Shown: one piece after another, positions 56,747-64,000 of the stretch
Layout of the letters: each line of letters begins with the position of its first letter
Position numbering within the stretch: the first letter of the stretch is position 1
NCBI RefSeq assembly: GCF_018343545.2
Contig: NZ_JAGYPE020000012.1
Span: 1-64,000, forward strand
Length of the DNA stretch: 64,000 nt
DNA from: Neobacillus citreus
GTDB lineage: Bacteria; Bacillota; Bacilli; Bacillales; Cytobacillaceae
Direction of reading: 5' to 3'
The notes under the pieces: model-generated
The model's input: the letters and a program-made list of their open reading frames with translations, nothing else
What the model was told of the DNA's origin: nothing
Database searches by the model: none
Made by a program: the position numbers and the translations under genes

Positions 56747-56818
56747 ACTTGTTGAAAAGCCTAAAGATTAATAATATTGTAAAAAGCGGTGTATCACTAA
56801 AAAAAGAGCAAAAATAAA

Positions 56819-56869
56819 AGGCTATCGAAAGTTTTTCGATAGCCTGAGCAGCCGGGGTGGCTGCTTTTT
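56819..56869. terminator. Two terminator hairpins behind the C39 gene
   Basis: AGGCTATCGAA / TTCGATAGCCT (56819-56845), with a T-run when read on the - strand, ends the C39 transcript. AGCAGCC / GGCTGCT with TTTT (56847-56869) reads on the + strand. Confidence 0.75.
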
Positions 56870-56874
56870 GTCGT

Positions 56875-57717
56875 TTATTTGTAGCTGACGGCACGATTTT
56901 CTAGGGCATTCCATGAAGCGATAAATTGATCTTTGTTTACTTTGACTTGTTTTTTTCCTGAAAGTGGATCATTCAGATATACATGACCCTCGTCATAGCC
57001 GACGAGCAAGACGACGTGTAAATCAAGCGGTGTTTTTATAGATTCTTTTCCATGATTCCATGCTTCCCACCGATCTGGGAGCCGGTAATCACCTGTTGTC
57101 CAGATCACGACAGGAAACCCACTTGAAACATGTTCCAATATTTTTTCAAATGGCTGCTTGGTCAAATTAACGGCTCTCCCCGGCAGCTTTTGATTTATTA
57201 AATCAATCATTGGCTGCTCAAAAGCAGCATACCCCGGTTGTTTGCCGGTCATATCACCAACAAATCCGTGATCGGGATTCCCCCAATGCAAGAAATCACC
57301 TTTTGGTGATTTGATGAGCGGATCGGGGTCTTTTTTTATCAGCCGGTACAACTCCATTTTGTTTGTTTGAATCCCGGCGTAGTTTAGCATCATTGCAAGG
57401 CTGGTCACTTCACATCCGTTTCTAAGCTCAGGGGTTTGCCTGATTATGATAACGTCCAATAAAGTGGAGTCCTTCTTTACAAATGGCTTTGCTGTTTCCT
57501 TTTCTTGGCTTATATTTATGATCTGACTGTTTAAGTCATTTAAATTATAGGAGCGATTATCCTCTTTTGTAGAAGCAACGTTCTTGGGTTTTTCATCCTC
57601 AATGATCGGAGGCTCTTGCTTAATATTGTTTTGCTTAGAACTCACTTCGTAATTTTCATCAACATGGCTGCATCCAAGCAATGGAAGGATTAAAGCGAAC
57701 AGACTTAGCTTTTTCAC
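56875..57717 (-). CDS. C39-family cysteine peptidase-like lipoprotein
   Basis: 280 residues. Lipobox ILPLLGC (Cys16), a polar linker to about residue 85, then a papain-like C39 domain with Cys102 (RNGCEVTSLAMML), His234 (LDLHVVLLVGY) and Asn249/Asp250 (VYLNDP). Resembles B. subtilis YvpB. Anchored on the outside of the membrane; substrate unknown. Start ATG 57717 with GAGGAGGTAAGG upstream. Confidence 0.8.
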   Translation of the reverse strand: MKKLSLFALILPLLGCSHVDENYEVSSKQNNIKQEPPIIEDEKPKNVASTKEDNRSYNLNDLNSQIINISQEKETAKPFVKKDSTLLDVIIIRQTPELRNGCEVTSLAMMLNYAGIQTNKMELYRLIKKDPDPLIKSPKGDFLHWGNPDHGFVGDMTGKQPGYAAFEQPMIDLINQKLPGRAVNLTKQPFEKILEHVSSGFPVVIWTTGDYRLPDRWEAWNHGKESIKTPLDLHVVLLVGYDEGHVYLNDPLSGKKQVKVNKDQFIASWNALENRAVSYK

Positions 57718-57860
57718 ATCCTTACCTCCTCTTTTGAAGAGCTAAGAATATTGTTTGATTGTTTCTTTAGAGTTATAATGGTATCCTTTTGGCAAAGAAC
57801 AGACGGTAATACCTGTGCGTATGGTATAATGAAATTAACAATTTTTTGGAGGTACTTTGG

Positions 57861-59072
57861 ATGGATGCACTGGAAATACTCTCAAATCTAAATGATGTTT
57901 TTCCTTATTTCCAGCCGATTTTTAGTGCCGATGAACAGCGTGTAATCGCCTATGAAGTATTAGGAAGATATAAATCAGCAGAAAATGTTATAAGCTTAGG
58001 TCCGTTTTTTTGTGATGAACAAATTCCTGAAGAATATAAATTCGAAGTTGATTTGCTTTTAGTTCGAAAAGCGCTGGAAAAGGCAGAGGAGCTGGATGAA
58101 GATGTCAGCATATTCCTGAACCGGAATGCTGAGCTGCTTATGTATGGACATGGAGAACCATTTCTTCAGGAGCTTTTAGAATTCGAAAGCAAGGGTTTTA
58201 GGTTAAGTCGAATTGTTCTTGAAATTTCTGATCACAAATACTCAGGAGATTTAGACCAATTTGATAACCTTTTACAATATTATCGGACCTATGGAATTAA
58301 AATTGCCATTGCAAATCTTGGCAGTGAAAACCGTTTTTTCGAACGAATCGGGGAGCTTGAACCGGACATTTTAAAAATTAATTTAGAAGCTTTAAAATCA
58401 ACCTCAACTGGTACCAATTTCAATGATGTTTTATTTTCCGTATCGGTCCTTGCTAGAAAAATTGGAGCAACGCTCTTGTTTGAAAATATTGAGATGAGCT
58501 ACCAGCTGCAGTTTGCTTGGAAAAATGGCGGCCGTTATTATCAGGGTTTTTATTTGCACCCTCCAGCCGCGGAATTTATCAGCCGAGATTTCTTAAAACC
58601 CCGATTAAAGGAAAAATTCCATGACTTTATTGTATATGAAAAAAGAAAATTGGAAGCTGTTTATACAACTGCTGAATATTTTCAAGCAAAGGTTCAGGAA
58701 ATTGTAACGAAAAACCGGAAGTCCGGTTTTGAAGAGCTCCTGCATGTCCTGGGAAAAGAAATGGATCATATCGTCTTTCGGTTATATATTTGTGATGAAG
58801 ACGGCTTTCAAAAGTCGGCCAATCTTTTTAAGAAAGACGGAGGCTGGAGCATCCAGACTGAATATATCAATAAAAACTGGAGCTGGAGACCGTATTTTCT
58901 AGAGAACATCATCAAAATGCGGAATGAAAGAAAAGGCATATTGTCTGACCTATATAGTGATATTGAAACCGGCGAGCCGATTCGAACCTTTTCGTTTCCA
59001 ATCACTGGCAGTGAATATTTATTTATCGATATTTCATACCAATATTTGTTTGAACACGATCAATTGCTGTAA
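57861..59072 (+). CDS. ykuI: YkuI-like EAL protein, probably inactive
   Basis: 403 residues, EAL domain (about 10-265) then a PAS-like C-terminal domain, as in B. subtilis YkuI. Some active-site residues remain (Glu32 of EVL, Asn87, Glu121, Lys172). Others are replaced: the catalytic Asp pair is Ala151-Asn152 (IANLG), the second Glu of EITE is Asp124, and Asp of KID is Asn174. Likely a c-di-GMP sensor or a structural protein and not an enzyme. ATG 57861 with TTGGAGGT is preferred over TTG 57846. Confidence 0.9.
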   Translation: MDALEILSNLNDVFPYFQPIFSADEQRVIAYEVLGRYKSAENVISLGPFFCDEQIPEEYKFEVDLLLVRKALEKAEELDEDVSIFLNRNAELLMYGHGEPFLQELLEFESKGFRLSRIVLEISDHKYSGDLDQFDNLLQYYRTYGIKIAIANLGSENRFFERIGELEPDILKINLEALKSTSTGTNFNDVLFSVSVLARKIGATLLFENIEMSYQLQFAWKNGGRYYQGFYLHPPAAEFISRDFLKPRLKEKFHDFIVYEKRKLEAVYTTAEYFQAKVQEIVTKNRKSGFEELLHVLGKEMDHIVFRLYICDEDGFQKSANLFKKDGGWSIQTEYINKNWSWRPYFLENIIKMRNERKGILSDLYSDIETGEPIRTFSFPITGSEYLFIDISYQYLFEHDQLL

Positions 59073-59136
59073 GAATAGAATGTGTCACGGAGTGGCAATT
59101 TAAAGATATAGTTTATCTTTAAAGGAGAAATGCTCA

Positions 59137-59373
59137 ATGACTCTTTTTGAAATGACGGTTGCCATTCTTATTGTTGGTATTTTGGCTGTCTCCCTCATTT
59201 ATACACTTGCCCTTGGCAGGCAGCAAAAAGCTTTGGAGGGTGAATTTGATACCCAGTTAGACAAAGGAATTCAAAAAAATGTATATGTCAAAAACCCTAT
59301 TTTTTTATCCTACGGCATCTTCTTTGCATTGACTTTATTTATTATACTTTTTATCGCCATCAGATTTTTTTGA
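59137..59373 (+). CDS. Small two-helix membrane protein (78 aa)
   Basis: Two membrane helices (about 5-26 and 57-77) around a charged loop. The head MTLFEMTVAILIVGILAVSL recalls type IV pilin N-termini, with Glu at position 5, but no prepilin cleavage site (Gly) precedes it, so it is not a pilin. Not recognised. AAAGGAG 12 nt before ATG. Lies between ykuI and ykuJ. Confidence 0.65.
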   Translation: MTLFEMTVAILIVGILAVSLIYTLALGRQQKALEGEFDTQLDKGIQKNVYVKNPIFLSYGIFFALTLFIILFIAIRFF

Positions 59374-59404
59374 GAAGGTCTCAGTCAATGAGGGCCTTCT
59401 TTTT
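59373..59404 (+). terminator. Terminator of the 78-aa gene
   Basis: AGAAGGTCTC / GAGGGCCTTCT, then TTTT. Confidence 0.8.
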
Positions 59405-59598
59405 GCGTTTTGAAAATTTTTTAGCCAATTTTTTCATTTTTATTTGGACAAATAGAGGACGTTATTTTATTCTTTTAATATTGGCATGTTTAAAAGATGA
59501 TTTTTTTATTGATGAAAATAATTCATTAGGATAGAAACATGTCAAATGCAAAACCTAATTTATAGAATTCTTGTTTGTGTTTGAAAGGAGATAAGCAC

Positions 59599-59835
59599 AT
59601 GTCACAGCTTCAAGGTATATTAACAAGATTAAAAAACCTTCAGGAACAATCCGCTAGCGGAGAGCCGGCGCAGCGTTATTTTGAGGTTAATGGGGAGAGG
59701 AAATGTCAAGTCACTTTCCATCCAAAAACAGAAACATTTGAGTTAGAGGTTTATTTTGAGAAGGAAAAACCAAAACGATATCAATTCGATAATATTGATA
59801 TGATTACAATCGAAATTTTTGACTTGATTCAATAG
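59599..59835 (+). CDS. ykuJ: YkuJ-family protein
   Basis: 78 residues; MSQLQGILTRLKNLQEQSAS and YFEKEKPKRYQFDNIDMITIEIFDLI match B. subtilis YkuJ. Acidic alpha/beta, function unknown. ATG after GAAAGGAGATAAG; an ORF start 24 nt earlier is rejected. Followed by a terminator. Confidence 0.88.
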   Translation: MSQLQGILTRLKNLQEQSASGEPAQRYFEVNGERKCQVTFHPKTETFELEVYFEKEKPKRYQFDNIDMITIEIFDLIQ

Positions 59836-59859
59836 GAGCCTGTATGGTTCCTTTTTTTT
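59834..59859 (+). terminator. Terminator of ykuJ
   Basis: AGGAGCC / GGTTCCT with one G-T pair, 5-nt loop, T-run. Confidence 0.8.
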
Positions 59860-59946
59860 ATCAAGGCAATCGCAATTTTTGGCATGAGGTCCGAAAACTA
59901 TGATAGAATAGGTCTGTAGAAAAACAAACATGAGGAGTTTTCGGTG

Positions 59947-60390
59947 ATGATTAATCTTCCCAGCGGGGAATTTCTAGAATTAATGATAAAAGACTTGATT
60001 ATCCCGTCTGAGCGGGTCGCACATGTACAAATCGGAAATAGTGTGGAACATGCCTTATTGGTGTTAACGAAAAGCGGTTACACGGCTATTCCTGTTTTGG
60101 ACCCATCCTACAAGCTTCATGGTTTAATCAGTACACCCATTATAATGGATTCCATTTTAGGTCTTGAAAGAATTGAATTTGAAAAGCTTGAACAAAGACG
60201 GGTAGAAGAAGTAATGAAAAAGTCTATGCCTAGAGTCACAATATCCACCCCATTTAACAAATGTTTAGATTTGCTCGTTACCCAACCATTTCTTTGTGTT
60301 GAAACGGAAGATGGTTTTTTTGAGGGGATTTTGCCAAGAAGTACGGTATTAAATCAATTAAATTTGTTTATTAAGCGCGGTAATAGATAA
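59947..60390 (+). CDS. darB: c-di-AMP-binding CBS protein DarB
   Basis: 147 residues, two CBS motifs: VEHALLVLTKSGYTAIPVLDPSYKLHG and, in the second half, VEEVMKKSMPRVT. B. subtilis DarB (YkuL) binds c-di-AMP and, when free, stimulates Rel and pyruvate carboxylase. This strain also has PEP carboxylase at 0.3 kb, so the anaplerotic target could differ. ATG 59947 (9 nt after GAGGAG) is used as in B. subtilis; GTG 59944 is possible. Confidence 0.9.
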   Translation: MINLPSGEFLELMIKDLIIPSERVAHVQIGNSVEHALLVLTKSGYTAIPVLDPSYKLHGLISTPIIMDSILGLERIEFEKLEQRRVEEVMKKSMPRVTISTPFNKCLDLLVTQPFLCVETEDGFFEGILPRSTVLNQLNLFIKRGNR

Positions 60391-60405
60391 CTTACGAAAA
60401 GCAGG

Positions 60406-60430
60406 GCCCCCTTTTTTGGGGGCTATTTTT
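60406..60430 (+). terminator. Terminator of darB
   Basis: GCCCCC / GGGGGC with a TTTTTT loop, then TATTTTTT. Confidence 0.85.
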
Positions 60431-60465
60431 TGCAGGTGAAAAAGGAAAAAGGAGGGGAGAAAACA

Positions 60466-61344
60466 GTGTCATCATTGTCGGAATTCCAACTACTGTCTGT
60501 CTTGGCACAGGAAATGAATATGCGCAAAGCCTCGGAACGGCTGTTTGTTTCCCAGCCGGCCCTCTCACAGCGTCTGCAAACCATCGAGAAGGATTGGGGG
60601 ACTAAGCTTTTTATCCGCTCACAAAAAGGATTAGCGCTGACCCCTGCCGGTGAACATGTGATAGCCTTTGTAAACGAGGTCCTGAAAAAAGAGGAAAAGG
60701 TGCGGGAAACAATTTACTCCCTGCAAGAGGGCGTATCGGGTACTTTAAAAATTGCTGTAGCCTCCATTGTCGGACAAAACTGGCTGCCACAAGTTCTTAA
60801 GAAATTTATCGATAAATATCCCCAAGTAAAGCTTTCGCTAGTAACAGGCTGGAGCAGTGAGATTTTAAACTGTTTGTATGATGATCAGGTCCATGTTGGC
60901 ATTATTCGCGGTACACCTGATTGGAAAGGGGTTAAGGTACACCTGTTTCATGATCCGCTGTATTTGGTGGATAGAGAAATCACCAATCCAGATCAAGTCC
61001 TTGATACAGACCGCCCGTTTATCCAATTTAAGAGTGACTCTAATTATTACCAAGAGATACAGGATTGGTGGATGCGGAACTTTAAAACAACGCCGAAAAG
61101 GACCGTTATCGTTGACCAAATTGAAACCTGCAAACAAATGGCATTTAACGGAATTGGCTATGCGATCCTGCCTGGAATTACCTTAACGAAGGCAGAAAAA
61201 GATATTTGCAAAATTCCCCTTGTGAATGAAAAAAATGAACCTTTAAGCCGTGATACGTGGCTTCTTGGATATGAGTCGGCTTTTCAATTAAAACAAGTAC
61301 AAGCATTTGTAGAGTTGATTAAAGAATATGTTTCGGAATCTTAA
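60466..61344 (+). CDS. ccpC: LysR-family regulator CcpC
   Basis: 293 residues from the GTG at 60466, 8 nt after GGAGGGG, the same length as B. subtilis CcpC. Helix-turn-helix NMRKASERLFVSQPALSQRL, then the ligand domain with ASIVGQNWLPQVLKKF and VDQIETCKQMAFNGIGYAIL. CcpC represses citB and citZ, relieved by citrate. An ORF beginning at 60430 lies in the darB terminator and is rejected. Confidence 0.9.
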   Translation: MSSLSEFQLLSVLAQEMNMRKASERLFVSQPALSQRLQTIEKDWGTKLFIRSQKGLALTPAGEHVIAFVNEVLKKEEKVRETIYSLQEGVSGTLKIAVASIVGQNWLPQVLKKFIDKYPQVKLSLVTGWSSEILNCLYDDQVHVGIIRGTPDWKGVKVHLFHDPLYLVDREITNPDQVLDTDRPFIQFKSDSNYYQEIQDWWMRNFKTTPKRTVIVDQIETCKQMAFNGIGYAILPGITLTKAEKDICKIPLVNEKNEPLSRDTWLLGYESAFQLKQVQAFVELIKEYVSES

Positions 61345-61424
61345 ATAAAGCATATGTTTTTCTTGTTTTCAGCGCTTTTGTTTGCTAAAGTATTTTTTAG
61401 TACAAGTATAGGGGGATTTAGAAG

Positions 61425-62135
61425 ATGAAAATGATGGATGCGCATGAAATTATATCCTTTATCCAAAATAGCAAAAAATCAACACCAGTAAAGGTTTATG
61501 TAAAAGGCGAGCTTGAAGGCATTGACTTTGGTGCAAATGTAAAAGCATTCATTAATGGTAATACCGGGGTTGTCTTCGGTGAATGGTCTGAAATCAGCGC
61601 TGCTCTTGAGGCAAATCAGGCAAAAATTGAAGATTTTGTTGTTGAAAACGACCGTCGTAATTCAGCCATTCCTTTATTGGATATGAAGCATATTAATGCC
61701 CGGATTGAACCAGGTGCTTTTATTCGTGACCAAGTAGAGATTGGCGATAATGCGATTATCATGATGGGGGCCGTCATCAATATTGGGTCTGTAATTGGTG
61801 AAGGAACGATGATTGACATGAACGCAGTTCTTGGCGGCAGGGCTACAGTTGGTAAGAAGTGTCATATTGGTGCAGGTGCGGTATTGGCTGGAGTGGTTGA
61901 GCCGCCATCAGCAAAACCGGTTATTATTGAAGATGATGTTTTAATTGGCGCTAACGCCGTAGTTCTTGAAGGAGTAACAGTTGGAAAAGGCTCGGTTGTC
62001 GCTGCCGGAGCAATCGTTACCCAAGACGTTCCTCCAAATACAGTGGTTGCAGGAACTCCGGCAAGAAAAATTAAAGATATTGACGAGCAAACAAAATCCA
62101 AAACAGAGATTTTAGACGCACTTCGTCAATTATAA
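61425..62135 (+). CDS. dapH: Tetrahydrodipicolinate N-acetyltransferase DapH
   Basis: 236 residues. N-terminal domain, then a left-handed parallel beta-helix of hexapeptide repeats (about 90-200). Acetylates tetrahydrodipicolinate, the first committed step of the acetylase branch to diaminopimelate and lysine. Start ATG 61425 with GGGGG 9 nt upstream; the ATG at 61431 is also possible. dapL follows 58 nt later. Confidence 0.95.
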   Translation: MKMMDAHEIISFIQNSKKSTPVKVYVKGELEGIDFGANVKAFINGNTGVVFGEWSEISAALEANQAKIEDFVVENDRRNSAIPLLDMKHINARIEPGAFIRDQVEIGDNAIIMMGAVINIGSVIGEGTMIDMNAVLGGRATVGKKCHIGAGAVLAGVVEPPSAKPVIIEDDVLIGANAVVLEGVTVGKGSVVAAGAIVTQDVPPNTVVAGTPARKIKDIDEQTKSKTEILDALRQL

Positions 62136-62146
62136 TTAAGACAAAA

Positions 62147-62171
62147 AAGCGTGGAATTGTTCCACGCTTTC
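62147..62171. other. Hairpin between dapH and dapL
   Basis: AAAGCGTGGAA-TTG-TTCCACGCTTT, 11-bp perfect stem without a T-run. It lies inside an operon and probably stabilises or partly terminates the transcript. Confidence 0.6.
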
Positions 62172-62193
62172 TGCATAGATTGGAGTGGTAATC

Positions 62194-63318
62194 ATGAATC
62201 CGTTTGTTAAAATCCGCCGTGATCTTCATCAAATTCCTGAACTCGGGTTTCAAGAATATAAAACTCAGGCCTATTTATTAGCTTACATACATTCATTACC
62301 CCAAGAGCGGGTTGCCATAAAAAAATGGAAAACTGGCCTCTTTGTCAAGGTTTCAGGGTTGAACTCGAAAAAAACAATTGGTTATAGGACCGACATTGAT
62401 GGTCTTCCCATTACAGAGGAAACGGGTCTTCCATTTTCTTCACAGCACAGCGAGCAAATGCATGCCTGTGGGCATGATTTTCACATGAGCATTGCACTTG
62501 GAGTGCTGACCTTTTTTGTAGAAAACCCAATTGATGACGATTTATTATTTATTTTTCAGCCTGCTGAGGAAGGTCCAGGCGGTGCCGAACCGATGTTAAG
62601 GACAGAGGAAATGCGAGAATGGATGCCAGATATGATTCTTGCACTTCATATTGCACCCGAGTATCCAGTCGGAACCATCGCTGTGAAAGAAGGATTATTG
62701 TTTGCAAATACATCTGAACTGTTTATTGATTTGAAGGGAAAGGGAGGTCATGCCGCCTATCCGCATCAAACCAATGATATGGTCATTGCTGCTTGCCAGC
62801 TTGTTAATCAGCTGCAAACCATTGTTTCTCGAAATGTTAACCCATTAGATAGTGCCGTGATCACGATTGGAAAAATCACCGGAGGAACTGTTCAAAACAT
62901 TATTGCCGAGAAAGCAAGGCTAGAGGGGACAATCCGAACATTGTCACCGGAATCGATGAAAAAGGTCAAGCATCGGATTGAAGCGATTGTAAAAGGAATT
63001 GAAGCCGGTTTTGAATGTGAGGCAGTAATTGACTACGGATCTATGTACCATCAGGTGTATAATAGCGAGGAATTGACCAGGGAATTTATAAATTTTATAA
63101 AAGAAGCTGATGCGGTTCAATTCGTAGAATGTAAAGAAGCTATGACAGGGGAAGATTTTGGCTACATGCTGAAAGAAATTCCTGGATTTATGTTTTGGCT
63201 CGGTGTCGATTCCCCCTACGGACTGCATCATGCCAAATTAACACCAAGTGAAGAGGCAATCGATGTTGCGGTAAGGGTGATCACAAAATATATTGCCTTA
63301 AAAGGTAATCAATCATAA
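62194..63318 (+). CDS. dapL: N-acetyldiaminopimelate deacetylase DapL
   Basis: 374 residues, M20 peptidase family. [13 protein letters not shown] at the N-terminus, metal ligands in [11 protein letters not shown] and [13 protein letters not shown], and a dimerisation domain in the middle. Removes the acetyl group to give LL-diaminopimelate. ATG 62194 has GGAGTGG 6-8 nt upstream and gives the B. subtilis length; GTG 62185 rejected. With patA it completes the branch. Confidence 0.95.
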   Translation: MNPFVKIRRDLHQIPELGFQEYKTQAYLLAYIHSLPQERVAIKKWKTGLFVKVSGLNSKKTIGYRTDIDGLPITEETGLPFSSQHSEQMHACGHDFHMSIALGVLTFFVENPIDDDLLFIFQPAEEGPGGAEPMLRTEEMREWMPDMILALHIAPEYPVGTIAVKEGLLFANTSELFIDLKGKGGHAAYPHQTNDMVIAACQLVNQLQTIVSRNVNPLDSAVITIGKITGGTVQNIIAEKARLEGTIRTLSPESMKKVKHRIEAIVKGIEAGFECEAVIDYGSMYHQVYNSEELTREFINFIKEADAVQFVECKEAMTGEDFGYMLKEIPGFMFWLGVDSPYGLHHAKLTPSEEAIDVAVRVITKYIALKGNQS

Positions 63319-63331
63319 AGCATGCTTTAGC

Positions 63332-63360
63332 TAGACCTAACCTTCGTGTTAGGTCTATTT
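63332..63360 (+). terminator. Terminator of dapHL
   Basis: TAGACCTAAC / GTTAGGTCTA, 6-nt loop, then TTT. Confidence 0.75.
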
Positions 63361-63377
63361 CATAGGAGGGAAAAGAG

Positions 63378-63833
63378 ATGAAGCTAAGGGAGGAAATGCC
63401 CGAGTTAGAGGGGGCGGCTGAGTGGCTAAATGGTCAGGTAACCAAGGATGAGTTAGTTGGTGAAAAGCCGACCTTATTTCATTTTTGGTCCATCAGCTGT
63501 CATCTTTGTAAAGAAGCTATGCCGCAGATTAATCAATTTCGCGACCAATACAAGGACAAATTGAATGTTGTCTCAATTCATATGCCAAGGTCAGAGAATG
63601 ATTTAAATATTAAAGATATCAAACAGGCTGCGGCTGAACATGGCATCACCCAGCCGACTTTTGTCGACAGCGAACATAAATTGACAGCTGCCTTTGAAAA
63701 TAAATATGTTCCTGCCTACTATGTGTTTGACAAAGAAGGCAGGCTCCGCCATTTCCAAGCCGGAGGCAGCGGCCTAAAAATGCTCGAAAAACGAATTAAC
63801 CGGGTGTTGAGTGAATTAGAGAAAACAGAATAA
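63378..63833 (+). CDS. ykuV: Thiol-disulfide oxidoreductase YkuV
   Basis: 151 residues, TlpA/thioredoxin fold. Active site Cys41-His-Leu-Cys44 in WSISCHLCKE, cis-proline region VPAYYVFDKEG. No signal peptide, so it acts in the cytosol as in B. subtilis YkuV. ATG after AGGAGGGAAAAG. Closes the conserved yku block. Confidence 0.93.
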   Translation: MKLREEMPELEGAAEWLNGQVTKDELVGEKPTLFHFWSISCHLCKEAMPQINQFRDQYKDKLNVVSIHMPRSENDLNIKDIKQAAAEHGITQPTFVDSEHKLTAAFENKYVPAYYVFDKEGRLRHFQAGGSGLKMLEKRINRVLSELEKTE

Positions 63834-63963
63834 ATCTTGTGACTCTGTTTTAATCACGCACCGTATTTTATTTTTTATCAGAAGGAAAAGATGTAACCAT
63901 CCCCTTATAAAATCGTCAGTGTATAAAATGGACAATTTTATAAAAAAAGGGGTGTCTTAAGAT

Positions 63964-64000
63964 ATGAAAAAGGTAATACAACTTTTCATCATTTTTATTA
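63964..64000 (+). CDS. Start of a gene cut by the window end
   Basis: MKKVIQLFIIFI..., beginning like a signal peptide or membrane helix. AAAGGGGTG 10 nt upstream supports the start. Only 12 codons are visible, so no product can be named. Confidence 0.5.
   Translation, partial: MKKVIQLFIIFI

Larger units (their letters stand above)
56071..56874. other. 804-bp non-coding region with two inverted repeat units
   Basis: Contains the repeats at 56258-56390 and 56614-56746, a 223-bp AT-rich centre without coding potential, and the hairpins behind the C39 gene. Short reading frames here (56175-56894) run through the repeat and are not genes. Confidence 0.7.

Noticed and set aside
56175-56894. Several reading frames of 60-120 codons
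   Set aside because: They run through the palindromic repeats, lack ribosome binding sites and have repeat-derived composition.
59137-59373. Type IV pilin-like protein
   Set aside because: Hydrophobic head with Glu5 but no prepilin peptidase site and a second membrane helix at the C-terminus.
62147-62171. Terminator between dapH and dapL
   Set aside because: Strong stem but no T-run and the genes form one pathway unit; kept as a hairpin only.

Overview
The window looks like a chromosomal segment of an endospore-forming member of the Bacillaceae. The evidence is an alpha/beta-type SASP, a Spo0E phosphatase, a sporulation-type orphan sensor kinase, SigI/RsgI, CtsR-controlled clpE, MhqR, YkvS, YkyB and the yku block. 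Gene order follows the B. subtilis backbone for long stretches: sigI-rsgI-sspD; kinE-mtnU-mtnE-spo0E; mhqR-clpE-ykvI-ykvS; ptsHI-ykwC-patA-ykyB-ykuE-ykuI-ykuJ-darB-ccpC-dapH-dapL-ykuV. The accessory content (polyhydroxyalkanoate genes, FixABCX, a two-subunit 2-oxoacid:ferredoxin oxidoreductase, PEP carboxylase, AdhE) resembles soil bacilli of the Neobacillus type more than B. subtilis itself. The genus is an inference. I saw no rRNA, tRNA, CRISPR array, prophage or intact insertion sequence.

Layout. 0-6 kb: ppc, then adhE. 6-10.4 kb: a polyhydroxyalkanoate (PHA) locus. adhE, a phasin-like gene, phaR and phaC look like one operon. phaQ-phaP follow on their own promoter, and a convergent alpha/beta hydrolase lies between. 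10.5-15 kb: two YjcZ-type mini-proteins, an FtsH-like protease, prfC. 15-20 kb: sigI-rsgI, sspD, small spore-type genes, a B12-radical SAM protein. 20-23.5 kb: a 2-oxoacid:ferredoxin oxidoreductase in two fused polypeptides. 23.5-27.5 kb: PAS histidine kinase, mtnU/mtnE, spo0E. 27.9-31.4 kb: a complete fixABCX operon. 32-38.5 kb: hemerythrin-like protein, mhqR, M3 oligoendopeptidase, clpE, ykvI. 39-42 kb: small genes and an operon whose first gene is frameshifted. 41.8-45.8 kb: glpP, glpK, glpD with two antiterminator hairpins and no glpF. 46-48 kb: ptsHI. 48.6-55 kb: azoreductase, lipoprotein, ykwC-like gene, patA, ykyB, a PAS-GGDEF-EAL protein. 55-57.8 kb: Tat-dependent ykuE, an inverted pair of 133-bp repeats, a C39 lipoprotein. 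57.8-64 kb: degenerate EAL protein YkuI, ykuJ, darB, ccpC, dapH-dapL, ykuV and the start of one more gene.

How the genes fit together. adhE has an extended -10 promoter preceded by a near-consensus FadR-type operator and an inverted pair of Spo0A-type boxes, placed where Spo0A activates promoters. This would tie acyl-CoA level and sporulation entry to AdhE and PHA synthesis. The 2-oxoacid:ferredoxin oxidoreductase and FixABCX together imply a low-potential ferredoxin pool in a Bacillus-type cell. PatA, DapH and DapL form the acetylase branch of diaminopimelate synthesis. HPr (ptsH) is the expected phosphodonor for GlpK, which carries the matching His230. mhqR and the azoreductase gene each have a similar MhqR-type box, suggesting a two-locus quinone-stress regulon inside the window.
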